A stretch of 64,000 nt of DNA, from assembly GCF_016802725.1 (NCBI RefSeq), contig NC_052678.1:8672001-8736000 (forward strand), written 5' to 3'. A program made the position numbers and the translations under genes. The notes under the pieces were generated by a model, which saw only the letters and a program-made list of their open reading frames with translations, had not been told where the DNA came from and did no database searches. Below, piece by piece: positions 35,985-47,195 of this stretch. This DNA comes from Solenopsis invicta (taxonomy: Eukaryota > Arthropoda > Insecta > Hymenoptera > Formicidae). Within the stretch, counting starts at the first letter, position 1, and every line of letters starts with the position of its first letter.

Positions 35985-36053
35985 CGCCGCCGCCGCCGCC
36001 GCCGTCGTCGTCGTCGCCGTCGGCTCCGCGCCGCGCCGCGCCGCGCCGCGCCG
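35985..36053. repeat. CCG, GTC and GCGCC simple repeats
   Basis: Six CCG units, four GTC units, then five units of the pentamer CGCGC/GCGCC (36027-36053). Confidence 0.85.
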
Positions 36054-37917
36054 TTGCAAAAACACGCGATAAATTATCCCGGAATCGCTGCGTCGACGAT
36101 ACCATCCATGCAGCATAAGTGATAAATGGTTGCTTTCGAGTATCAACCCCCGACGAGCAACCCGGAATGTGAGAGCAGAGAATCGAGGCGGGAGAGGGAG
36201 AAAGAGAGACCCTGAGGAGAACTCCATCGGGAAATCTTTTCGTTGCCGCCGCGATAATCGTGGATACCGAAAGATGCGGATCTCAGCTATTATATCTCGA
36301 TACGCAAACTAACGAGACAAAGGTGTGTGCCTTTGATGCGCGCGCGCGGTCGGGTTATCGGGATCGCTCGAGTATATACCGCTGCAGTGTAACGTCACCA
36401 TTCACGTAAACGCGAGAAAGGAGAACAGGAAGAAGGGAGCAAAGGAGGAAACGAGCTCGACGAAGGTAAGGGAGCGTGTGCCTGCCTCCTTCCTTTAGCA
36501 CCGCCGCCGTCGCGAACCGACACGAATGGTCTCTTTCACGCTCGTTCGACGGCATTAACGAGACATCGTTATTCCGTACGGCGAGGCGGTCGGGAATCGA
36601 GCCCGATATCGATTATCCGTCGATTCCCGGTACTGCGTGCTGCCCCCGGCGGACCCCGTCACCGCAACTTCCCCGCCGTCATCGACGTTGACGCCGACGG
36701 CGAGAGGGATCGAACGGACGGTACGCGCCGATCAATCGGTCGGTCTGTACTCGCGCGCGCCGCTTCGTTATTCCGCGCGGTTAAATGCCACGGGAGGCTT
36801 CCTTCCCTTTAATCGAGTCTCGCAGGATACCCCATGCAAACAGAGAAATATCTCGCGCCAAACTGTCGGAGATTGCAATGTGCGTAAAGCCGACGTGAGC
36901 GTGCGACTCGCGAAGAGTCATAGACGAGCTTTTTCTTATCAAACGATGTTTAAATTGGGAACGTTTCGAGACTCAACTTAGTCTTCATCAGCCTTATTAC
37001 ACGTTACATCCTTAAAAAGCTGGTCTACGACCTCTTTCTCTGTGATTACTCTATTTTTAAACAAACGAGCGTTGTTTTAATTGTTTCTTGACACGAGTAA
37101 CTTTAGTTATCGTTCGATCAACCAATACTTTTTGTGTTCAAATCTTCGAATCAATTATCAACATTAAATCACATTTTATGTTATATGTATTTTACGTTAA
37201 TTTCATAAATATATAAAATGTACATTATTTTAACAGTTGCTTAACAACAAGAAAGATGCTTAATATAACAGGAGAACACAATACTAAGTACTGTAAAAGA
37301 TATGCAAAGAGAGATTACGGAATACAAACTCGCTCGTAAACTTTGATAGCACGCTCTTTAGTAAAAGACTAAATCGGACTACATTTTAATTAAAATAAGA
37401 TTATTTGAGCAGTGCAGGTGCCACCAAACTGTCAGTGATTATTAGATCTTGGAAAACAATGCGACTAGAAAAATATAATAAAAAAAAGATAATCTGTCTA
37501 AGATCATTAAAATACTGGAATCTAATTTTGGAGAGTCAAGAGAATATAAATTCTTAACGCTTTGATTAGCAATGCAAATCTTATAAAGAAGAAAAAAGAT
37601 ATTTGCGATACGTATTCACACAATTTTTATTCTCTCTTCATTTCATAATCCTTAACAAATTCATAGTCTTATAAATTCATTAAGGAGTGCGCTGGTTTAA
37701 AGAGAAATTTAATTTATCGACTTGCAATTAAAAATAGTGCGAGAAATAGGAGAAAGCAAGCAAAATGTTGGTAGAAAATCTGTAATGTAGCTGCTTCAGA
37801 GAAATTTTCGTCTCGTTGCAATAAATAATTTGCAAAATTCTTAGATTCTTTTAAAAAGTCAAATGTCGGTCGGACGCGACGGGGCGCTTCGAACATTTTG
37901 CAAGAATTTCACCGAGA
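36054..37917. other. Non-coding stretch
   Basis: CpG-rich to about 36960, then AT-rich to 37900. No inverted or direct repeat of length was found by eye in the AT-rich part and no gene motif. Confidence 0.55.
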
Positions 37918-37978
37918 TTTAAAGGGCCGTGTGTAGCGCAGTGCCTCCTTCCTAATGCCCTCCAGCTGGCCCTTTAAA
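37918..37978. other. Stem-loop, 11-bp perfect stem
   Basis: TTTAAAGGGCC at 37918-37928 pairs with GGCCCTTTAAA at 37968-37978 around a 39-nt loop. Function unknown. Confidence 0.6.
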
Positions 37979-39299
37979 CTTTAAAGGCTCTCAAGAGACG
38001 GCAGTTCCGGCCTGTGCCGAGAAGAGCAAACGTTCTTTGTCGCAGTATGCAATACGTAACCGGCGCTACCTTCGACCCGTCACAAGTCCTCGCTCGGAAA
38101 TTTCGGGACAAATATTATCTTACGTCCTTTAGGGGAAAAGGAATCGAGACCCGGGGAGACTTTTGCAAAATTAAGAGTAATATGTACCCGACGACGAACA
38201 AACGTGGCAAATAGCAAGATTCGATATAGGAGCGACCACTCGGTTTGATTAAAATTTTCACAAGTCCTTTCCCGTTTACTGATTACGAGTCTTCGAAATA
38301 CTTTACTCCCTCGTTCGTTAAATACGAAAAGAACATAACAAGAGAAAGAGGCGTGCGTTGATTATTCAATGTGAGTTCCTTAAAAACGTAACGATAGAAA
38401 AAAATTTAATTCAATCATTAAAATGTTTTGATCGTTAGAGACAAATATCGCGAATTGTAATATCGCTGTAGCAATTTTGTAATCAATGTACATTAAACAT
38501 AAATTAATTCTAAAATTAATGTAAAAAATGTGACATTAAATACAAACAAGTGTTACATTTTGACACACAAAACGAAAAGTGCAAATGAGTCTGAAAAATT
38601 AAGGGATTTAAAATATGAAAGTCCATAAATATATCTAACAATCTTCTTCATATAATTAGTCGATGAATATGATTTACCTCTGATACGATGTACAAAATGA
38701 CAAAATCAATAAATTAATCTATTGCATTTGATTGCTTTGACTCAACATAATTTCTTCTCGTTATGTTTTAATGTTTAAAGAGTTTCAATAAAATATGATT
38801 ATATATGAAATATATATTATAATAAAAGATAATTATATATTTAGAAAAATAAGCAAAGAGGCCACCGCTCGTTGATGCATCTGTGTCCGGTGTTTCAATT
38901 TGCAAGCCAGTGGATCGAAAGAAGCCCACAGCGCGATGCGATGAATCGGCTCTGGCGATCGCGCCGTTTCCCAACTCACGAACACGAAAGCCGTTCCTGC
39001 GGGAGCACTCGGGAACGGAAACGGTTTCCGCTGTCCTTCCCTCCTCTACCCCGAACGCTTTTATCCCCTGCGATTCGATTTCTGTCTCGCCCTTCGCGCC
39101 TGCGAAATCCAATTTGCTCGTCGTAAGCTGACCTGCGCGCGCGCGCCATCGCAACGAATCCAGAGTGGATTTTCACAGTTTTCTAAATTCAAGGAAATGA
39201 TCCCGCCGATTCTATCCCCGGCGTCGGAAACCGCTCTACCCTCGCCTCATCTCTTCCACGTCCCATCCCGAGCGCGAACTAATCTCCGTCTCTCTCCAG
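37979..39299. other. Non-coding stretch
   Basis: AT-rich 38220-38860, CpG-rich after. A 128-codon - frame at 38768-39154 and an 84-codon + frame overlap and neither has a known motif. On the - strand a 17-nt interval between GCAG and GTGAGT near 38983 is too short and out of frame to call. Confidence 0.5.
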
Positions 39300-39431
39300 C
39301 GCGCGCTCGATGATCGAATTTTCAGGGAAAGCTCAAAAATTGCCACGGACAAATCGGAAACTACGCGCGTGCCCCTAAACTCGTTAGTCCGGCAAAAGCG
39401 CCACTTGGAATTGAACATTTCCCCGAAGTGA
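39300..39431 (+). other. Candidate terminal exon with downstream AATAAA (+)
   Basis: The tract CTCCGTCTCTCTCCAG ends at 39299. The frame starting at 39300 (phase 0) is open for 43 codons to TGA at 39429-39431, beginning RALDDRIFRESSKIATDKSE. AATAAA follows at about 39487, 56 nt after the stop, with T-rich sequence beyond it, as in a 3' UTR. No family is recognised. An 80-codon ATG frame on the - strand (39236-39478) covers the same bases and is an equal alternative. Confidence 0.25.
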
Positions 39432-41188
39432 TTTAGAAAAGCTGATATTCTTGCCAGAAGTCTATAATGGCATAACATTAGATGAATAATAAAATTGCAA
39501 TTATTTTTATTTGACTGTGCAATGAATAAGCCACGTTCTATGTCAACGGATTGAAAAAGTTCCTATGCCATTTTTATTCCTCGCGTTAATAATAAAGAAC
39601 GAAAAGAAATACATATAAAATAAGAAAAAAATAAGACTGACTGTTAAAATTCCGACAGCAATTTACGAAGCGTAAATAATCCTATTCTACGGTCGAGGAT
39701 TACTCGCGAAAAGAGCATCTCGCGATTCACCAATAAAACCGTCATGTCAGGTCTATCGGCATTAAAGAGTGATTAAATTCCTTTTTCCTATCGTGGCTGC
39801 AGTGAGCTTCGTGCATTTGATACTAACTTGTAGATAGCTCAATTCGCGGCAGGATGCACGACTTAACGGAAACGCAAGCCGCCACGCTTATCGAACAAGG
39901 TTATCGCGGTGGTATCGCTGCCACCAGCCCTGACCCGCTCTACGTGCCAAGAAGCATTGCGGCCAGCCAGCCGGTAAGGAGACGCTCGTGCGCGTAATAG
40001 AGTTCTCGGTAGCGAGTAAGTCTAACGGATTCGCAAATAAATAAACGCAGGAGAATATACGGGACCGGAAGTGTAATAGAGAAAATCGTGCCGGGTGCAT
40101 GCTCTCTCTCTCTCTCTCGTTCAATGAACAGAAGATACGGTCGAGAGAATGTACATGATAGCGCGCATCTGAAATAAAGCGAGATGTAGAAATGGAGACC
40201 GATGTATCGCGCGGCAAGACTCCTCTCTCTTCCCCACCCCCGACTAATCTCCTCTCTAGTCTCGCAACAAAAACTTCTTCGTAAAGCTCCGCTGCGTAAA
40301 ATCCACCGAGTTAATACCTCCATTTTCCTAACGCAACACGCTTCTGTATCTTCATTTTCTTAATGCAGCACCGTTAATCTTCTTCTGCGAAAGCTGCATC
40401 GCGTAAGAATATTACGTATGCATAAACGCATGTTCTTATTCGGCCATTTGCGATTTGCATGCGCGGCTCTTCGGCGTCCGTTGCAAAAGGCCCTCGCGCG
40501 CAGTATCCAGTGTCGAGTTGACCCGTGAGATTCTATCGGCGATGATCCTCCCGGGTGTTCCGTTAAGCGACCTTGCACAAAGGAGATGATTTTCGATTCT
40601 CGCACATGTGAAATTTCATTATCTTCCAAGGGGAATCGGAGGCCCGGGGCCTAAGCCTGTTGTTGGCTTTTACGCACATGTCACACGCGCGGTTGTTCTT
40701 TCGGGTCCCGTGTCTCTAACGTCTTTATCGGGCGACAATATCCTGACATCGAGATCGCGTTACTGGTTCTTTATTAGCATATCAAAGCCGCTTCTCGCGG
40801 TAATGGGCACGCCTCTCGGGGGTAGACATACGTGTTAATCCTTTAACTCGATAGGACGAGTCAACTCGCTCGCCGTTAGAGGACTTGACGTCGAGTTGGT
40901 CAATGTAATTCTGACATTGCTACGAATTCTGATATCCAACTAGTTTCTCGACCTGTTGTAACCGCATCGTTACTACCGAATGATTTCGTAATATACATGT
41001 TAAATAGATATCACTCGACCTTTTCATAATTTTCTATATCGATTACAAAGACAATATAGCTGCTTCGATAAAAATTCTAAATTATTACAAAAGTAACTGA
41101 CGCGTAACATTCGATCGTCGCCTCGCTCTCTGTTACATTACGAATGTTACATATCTCTTAAGCACCGGAATTGATTTCATTTCCGCAG
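39432..41188. other. Non-coding stretch with a short CT repeat
   Basis: CT microsatellite at about 40107-40128. Frames of 90-127 codons on the - strand (39888-40323) have no motif. No gene is supported. Confidence 0.55.
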
Positions 41189-41572
41189 GCGTTGGCTGAT
41201 AAAAAAAAAAAATAAAATAAAAAAAAACAAGGCCTCATATTTTTCGCGACCGAATGCGAGTTGTGACGAAGGCACACTATCAAAGAGGGTGTGTATTCGA
41301 GACACGAGACACGTCGGTTCATTCACCAAAAATTGGCACTCGTCCAATCAGCTGACAGGCCTCTCGTTTCCTCGTATAAAGCGAGGACGTGCGCGCGCCC
41401 GCAAAGTCGTCTATTTTCGGGCTCGGTGGTTTTCTCTCTCTCTCTACGTTACGAAATCCCTCCGTGACCATCTGCTTTCGTACGGCGTTTCTCAGAGACA
41501 CAGCGTTAACGGAATAATCGTTAAAATAATTTTTCCGACCAGCAGAAACGTTCGGCTTTCCACCAGGCAGTA
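41189..41572 (+). other. Candidate exon, 384 nt, open in one phase (+)
   Basis: An acceptor-like TTTCATTTCCGCAG ends at 41188. The frame that starts one base later is open for 127 codons and is followed by GTAAGG at 41573, giving a 384-nt symmetric block. The start is a Lys-rich run from an A-homopolymer stretch (41201-41228), and the rest is Arg- and Ser-rich with no motif, so it may be ordinary stop-poor DNA. Opposite-strand frames overlap. Confidence 0.15.
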
Positions 41573-44056
41573 GTAAGGCGACATATTTAAATCCTCGTGA
41601 CACATTAAAATGTTTTCAGGTCCTAAACATATACGATAGAAAGAAAGATTCTCAACGTATTTTTTTTTCCTTTTTTCTTCGAAGAAAAATTATTCTGTTT
41701 GAATGCAAAAATGTTCTGCTGTAATGTTCGCTGAGAAAATTATTCAACGACCTCCCGATGAGTAGTGCTATGTATAAGAGCGACTCGTGTAAAATTCAAA
41801 TGTTTTTTTTTTTGTTAATAAGCAGTGACTCGAGTTTCAAAGGGTTTAAATTTATGCATTGAAATGCCTAGCTTAGCTACATCAGACTTCCTGTTTTAAC
41901 AACGTTAGACGGCACGTTAAATATTAACACGCGAGGAGGCGCGCAATGATACGTTAGTGACCGACGTGGTACAACAGATGCATCATGATGCATTTTATAT
42001 GGAAAAGTGCCGGGCAAGTAGATAAAAACAAAGTTATGCTTGATCGCGGCCTATAGACCATTTTCTACCACATAAGAGCGCGATATTAATAAATTCCCGT
42101 TAAAAAAAGAAACACGATTGTTAAATTCGCCACGTCACTCACAAAGGTTAATCGATAACTCGCGTTTTATAAACGTAGGGAAAAAAAAAGTTTCGACGCG
42201 AACTGCACCGTTTAACTCTCCAGAGAAGTTGGCGTTAGCGCTACAACGAAGGGCAGGATGGACGGGAATAGCAAGTTCATCGTAAAGTCCGATCGACAAT
42301 TTCCGAGATGTCACCGTGCGCGCGCGCTCTCTCTCTCTCTCTCTCGAACCCTCTATCTCTTTCCTCTCTTTCTCGCGACTGCATCAAAATTATCGCGGTA
42401 TATCGACCGCCAGACGTTAGCAACACCAGCCAAAATTATCCGAAATAAAGTATCGTACCATCGCGCGAGTTGTTGCGCGAGGGAGATCGTTGAACTCGTC
42501 GGTCGCGAAATCAGATCGCTCTCGCGATAATTCTTATCCGCGAGTCACAAGATGCGAGTTTACCGCTCGGCAACCGCCCGGCATTAAATCCTGTCTATTG
42601 AAAGCGGCGACGGATACGTAAATACGAGTGTCTTCGATGAGGGAGGGAGAGAAGGAGGACGAGGGTGGCGAGATTTAAAGGGGGTGGAACGCGAAGAGGA
42701 TGTCGAAGATACGCTGGGCATGCGCATCGCCGCCCAGCAACCGGCAAATCAAATATTAACATCGGCTTTATACCGTTGCCGTCGATGGTACCATTGGTGC
42801 AGCGGAATGCATTAACTTGTGCGCTCACGTCGCGAAAGCCGCGTTGCTGCGAGTTGACATATATACGCACCATAAACATTTGCAATTTTAATCCCCGCGT
42901 TACCAAAGAATTAAGAAAATTATCCTAGATCGATTTCACCGTACTGCCTTAGCCATAAATGATTTTTTACTGTACATACACGAGGGTAATGTATAAAAAA
43001 CTGTATGTAGGATAGATAATTCATTCGACTGTTCAGATGTGTTCAAAGTGGGATGTAATAAAACGATTCCGTTCAATATCCACTTTTCATAACAATAAAT
43101 TATTTTTTTAAACTCTCAATTAACTACTTAAATACTCTGGATTATTAAATTCCTCGCGAAAAATTTTACGCTCGAGAACCGTGTCACGTCGAGCGTACGA
43201 TCGATAAGAAAAATATTATATAATCTGTTCACACTTTGTCTACGCGTAATAACTTGTTATTTATCGGAAGAGCGATCTCCGATCGTCGATCTCCATCGAC
43301 GACAACCTGGTGGTGATTCGTTGAGTCCTCCAAAAGTTTCGTGCCGACGAAAATCCGGCGGAAGACAATCGTCGCGCACGCTCACCGGAATAAGATGAAG
43401 CGCGTCGACGAAAACAGACTGACAGACTGTTGGGAAAACTTTTGAACTAATGGCGGTTCTCTCGTTCTTCTCCGGATAGTTAAAGCCCGTCGCGCGCGCT
43501 CGCACGTATTTCCCTTCACTCATCGGCTCCGGTTTTCGTGTCGAGTAAAACGTTACATTGCTGATTAGGCTCTGGTTCAACGGTTCGGTCACTCTCTCTC
43601 TCTCTCTACGATCTTTTTTGTTAACACTTGTTTATCGCGATAATAACTCCTAATTCCAACATTAAATAATTTCTTTCCGTTGGTACAAGCGGTTTTATTG
43701 AAACGCCATATTGAACGTGATTTATAGCCGTCCCATACGCCTTTCAGATACCATGTAAACGTTAATAGACTATCGAAACGTTCAAATAGCTTCGGAAATA
43801 TCGTATCGGGATACCACAAGTTTCGGTTTTTGTTCGGCGTTTATTTACGATATTTTCGAGGGTGGCGAGTTTTATGCGAAATTAAAAATAGTACATGGAA
43901 ATTCGGCGGTAATCGATTCGGCAGCGTTATATCGCTCGAAGCATTTCGCTTTTACGTGCCCCGAACGCCAGCCCGTCAAAGTCGTAAATTTTTAAATGAC
44001 GACCGGTTTTGGAAACATCTCTATTCCCTATATCTCGACGTTTCTTTCACCTGCAG
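41573..44056. other. Non-coding stretch
   Basis: Contains a perfect 16-bp palindrome (ATGCATCATGATGCAT, 41978-41993) and CT repeats at 42327-42345 and 43590-43606. An open + frame of 109 codons from 43830 continues into the next entry. No recognised motif. Confidence 0.5.
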
Positions 44057-44159
44057 GGCGAGCGAATTGCACGGCGTTATTCGCGACGTACCAATTTCGT
44101 TTTTATCATTCGACCTTATGCCGTTAAATGATCCATCGTATATACGTCACACACCTTAA
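44057..44159 (+). other. Candidate short terminal exon (+)
   Basis: GTTTCTTTCACCTGCAG ends at 44056. In the phase that borrows two bases the frame reads ASELHGVIRDVPISFLSFDL and stops at TAA 44157-44159. There is no AATAAA close downstream, and the frame is also open upstream of the acceptor. The nearby micro-exon candidate is on the opposite strand, so at most one is likely to be right. Confidence 0.15.
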
Positions 44160-44256
44160 CGACACAATCCCGATTCTCGCAGCGTGATCGAACGCTGACG
44201 TATTTACTGAACATGAGAGGAAAGAAAAATTATAAAAATAATTTCAACGTACTCAC

Positions 44257-44286
44257 CAGAGGCCGTTTTGGTAGCGTCGCGATCGC
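44257..44286 (-). other. Candidate 30-nt micro-exon with near-consensus splice sites (- strand)
   Basis: On the - strand TTCTCTTTCTGTTTCAG immediately precedes 44286 and GTGAGTACG follows 44257. Between them are 30 nt that keep frame in all three phases. Possible peptides are AIATLPKRPL, DRDATKTAS flanked by split codons, or RSRRYQNGL flanked by split codons. Micro-exons of this size are typical of neuronal and muscle genes with large introns, but the host gene is not identified and no flanking exon is certain. Both splice sites are close to ideal, making this the best single exon in the middle of the window. Confidence 0.4.
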
Positions 44287-45116
44287 CTGAAACAGAAAGA
44301 GAACATTTTATAGCGAACGTCGTTTGTCAACGGCCGCCACGGCGCGCGGCGAAAAGTTCCAACTATTTTGGACGTAATAGAAAGAGATTAGTATAAAAGA
44401 AAAAAAAAAAGAAAAAAAAATCTTCCGGAAAACGAGCGCAAAATTCCAATGAGAAGGCTAGACTCTAGGTGAAGTGCAGCGTGGCACGGCACGCCGCGCC
44501 GCGCCAAGCTAAAATCCACCACACATATTATGTGAAAGTACAGTAATTTAACAGCGTACGGAGAATTCCTGGAAACAATTTGCGAGGCAAAGCCGGTAGC
44601 CGCTCATAAAATACAGCGAGAAAATACCACGAATTAGCGGGGGGAATTTACAACAAAGCGCAGAAATTATTGGAAAGCGTCGTGCCTCCTCCGGTCTTTC
44701 TCGCTCCTTTCGTCTTGTACTTTCTCTGGCTCGCCGCGCGTGTATGCGCTCTCACGTGCACACGACGACGAACCACGCATGCACTAGTCGTAAACGCTCG
44801 AGAGTAGCTGCGTTATTCGGGCACTTCGAATAAATTTGCATACGAAATTTCCATTTCGAGGCATTCGCAGGTGCTTTATCTTTCAATTAATTTAATTTAA
44901 TTTGTATTTATGATTATTTCAATTAAAGGTATTACTTCTTATGTAACTTTCACCGAGATAATTTCTTGGTAAATTTAATTTACATATACTACATTCAGAA
45001 AAATAATTTTCTTATGTCAACAAGACCTATATCGAGTGCGTTTTGATGAAACTAAACAAAATGTTTCATTATAGAACTCGAGATTTTATAATCAGAACGT
45101 TTGATAGACTTTATAC
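44287..45116. other. Non-coding stretch
   Basis: CpG-rich to 44830, then AT-rich. A sequence at 44990-45015 (CAGAAAAATAATTTT) resembles a transposon terminus and may be an outer end of the hairpin element that follows. Nothing else is seen. Confidence 0.5.
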
Positions 45117-45292
45117 TGAAGGAACGATTCAGTTGAAAATACAGATATGAAAATAATTATGTTGGATTGATAAAGTTACTAAATTTGGTAATAGTTACCA
45201 AATCTTCTTTTCAATGCAATACAATTATTTTAATGATCCAACATAATTATTTTCATATCTGTATTTTCAACAAAATCGTTCTTTCCGTTTCT
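45117..45292. mobile_element. Fold-back MITE, ~176 bp, family 1 copy b
   Basis: Arms 45119-45170 and 45233-45286 are inverted copies: GAACGATT..GTTGAAAATACAGATATGAAAAT and ATAATTATGTTGGAT. A smaller palindrome (ATTTGGTAA / TTACCAAAT) sits in the loop, so almost the whole element can fold. It shares the GAACGRTTTTRTTGAA terminus and ATAATTAT block with 11034-11270. Confidence 0.75.
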
Positions 45293-45453
45293 GTCAATGT
45301 ACTATAATCTGATAATTCCTACAAGATTTCTTAATTTTGAACAGATAGTTGAATCTACTAAATTTAAAAATAATGCAACAAGATTCTTTTTTCAGACAAA
45401 TCTTGCGCATTAAAATATTCTTTTTTAAAAAAAGCAGCCGTACACAGTTTAAT
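45293..45453. other. Non-coding stretch, AT-rich
   Basis: Nothing recognised. Confidence 0.6.
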
Positions 45454-45559
45454 TTAACAAAGCGGAGTAACGTCGTCGTTTTGTAATCTGTCGCTGTAAA
45501 CAAATCCCAAGTTGCTAAAAACGTGCAAGCTATTGAAGACACCGTTATATCGTGCGCTT
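45454..45559 (-). other. Candidate exon start with strong acceptor (- strand)
   Basis: On the - strand a 35-nt pyrimidine-rich tract ends GTCGTCAG directly before 45559. One frame then reads SARYNGVFNSLHVFSNLGFV and stops at 45454-45456; a second frame stays open to 45294. No donor of good quality follows, so it would have to be terminal, and no AATAAA on this strand is close. The peptide is unrecognised. Confidence 0.2.
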
Positions 45560-46858
45560 CTGACGACGGAAGACGAGGAAGAACGGAAAAAATCCCTTGC
45601 GTGATCATAAAGGCGCCAAAGAGCCGGGAGCGACACTTAAAATTTACAAACGATACGAAACCGACTCGAGTTCGCGAATGCATCCGCGAAGGTGGATTTT
45701 ATGCGACGTCCCAAAAGCGTCACCTCTTTCGCTTTTCCGTCTGGCGAAACGACTGGCTTTAAACGGCAGTTCTTTCCCCGTTCCACGGCAAACAATAATG
45801 GAAATCGTCTGTATCATCTACAATCTATAGAGACGTTCCGAGGTACGTTTCGGTCGATTTAAAATCCTAGTTTAAAGCAGCTGGCTCAACTTTTACAAAT
45901 TAAGTGTAATAATCATTAAATCGTAATTATCGTTTTTAAAAATAAATTCTTACATTTAAAATTATAATAAATAATAAAGCGACGCTATTAACAAAGAAAA
46001 ACCATTTTTAAAAATTTATATCGTTCTTTAATATTCAATCGATCGATTTCAGTTGACACAGTTTTCTTTTATTTGTTTTTTAAATTCACCGAGTATTCTT
46101 TATTAGGCGTAACTCATAATTCATGCTACGGTAGGTTTTGCCATAATTCCCATATTTCTCCATCTGGATTCACATTTATCTTACCTCGGAAAAAGTTTGC
46201 AGCGATATAAACTCGGACGTCGAAACGTTACGGATCGACCATGGGCGCGAATCAATGATGCATTTATATTTATTTATGCGATTTTCCATTTTCCATGTGA
46301 CACGTATGTCCGAAACCGTGACATTTGGTCGCGAGATCGTCGCATATGCACGCTGCCTCGCGGAATATTAAATGCAGCCGGAGCGCTGGATTGTTTATTT
46401 ATTCAAGCTGCGCGCAAACACACATACACACACGCACACACACACACACACACGCGTGCGCGCAAACGTATCTCCGCATTCGTTCGCACCTCCACCAGCG
46501 AGGTAAAGCCAGCCAGGCCACCTATTAAGACAGATGGCATGGAGATTATTTACGAGGGTGCGCACCTGAGCTCGCGCATTTTCAATTTCGGGCGTCGTTG
46601 CTACGATCGAACACACAAAATGCATCGGAATTACACCGGGCGAATTCGATTCATTCGGAGCGAATTATCGAATTTCGCAAGCGCGAGACTTGGAAAAACT
46701 CTCATTTCGTCGCCTTTCTTTTTTTTTATCGGCGACAGTAAATTCGGATACGACGTACGGAAAATGTTTATCTCAACAACGCGCGTATCAAATCATACAG
46801 ATACGCGATACATAGAACGCCGTAAATGCGACGAGGGGGTTTCGTAAATAAAATTTAC
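45560..46858. other. Non-coding stretch with an AC microsatellite
   Basis: AT-rich 45890-46130. A 216-codon + frame (46197-46847) runs through the AC repeat at 46413-46455 and has no motif, so I do not call it. Confidence 0.5.
46413..46455. repeat. (AC)n microsatellite
   Basis: About 20 AC units with T and G interruptions. Confidence 0.9.
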
Positions 46859-46894
46859 CTCCGTAAAATACGATATCGGATTATGACTTCACCT
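46859..46894 (-). other. Candidate 36-nt micro-exon (- strand)
   Basis: TATTTCCCTTCTCGTATTGAACAG precedes 46894 on the - strand in two parts (pyrimidine tract, then AACAG), and GTAAAT follows 46859. The 36 nt keep frame; one phase reads GEVIIRYRILR and the others contain stops. The donor is only moderate, so chance is likely. Confidence 0.15.
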
Positions 46895-47057
46895 CTGTTC
46901 AATACGAGAAGGGAAATATACATCAAAGGATAATAATAATTTTTCCATCTTTTGCCGGCGCCGCGACTCTTTTCGATCTAGCTACATAGGAATTTATTAG
47001 CTTGCCGGCGGCGTGTCGCTAAATCGTGAGTTATCGTTGTTATCTCTATCGATGATG
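46895..47057. other. Non-coding spacer
   Basis: Nothing recognised. Confidence 0.6.
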
Positions 47058-47088
47058 GACGACGACGACGACGACGACGACGACGACT

Positions 47089-47135
<47 letters not shown>

Positions 47136-47195
47136 AACTACGACGACGACGATGACGACGACGACGACGATGACGACGACGACGACGACGACGAC
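47058..47195. repeat. 46-unit GAC triplet tract
   Basis: 138 bp of GAC with a few variant triplets (TAC twice, AAC, GAT). In the + frame it reads as 46 residues, 43 of them Asp, and is preceded by ATGATG at 47052. The frame continues 87 codons beyond it with no motif. Four shorter ACG/GAC tracts occur in the window, so I treat it as a microsatellite, not a protein. Confidence 0.9.

Noticed and set aside
38983..38999. 17-nt - strand interval between GCAG and GTGAGT
   Set aside because: Too short and not a multiple of three; most likely chance.
46197..46847. 216-codon + frame
   Set aside because: It passes through an AC microsatellite (Thr-His run), has no ATG in good context and no known domain.
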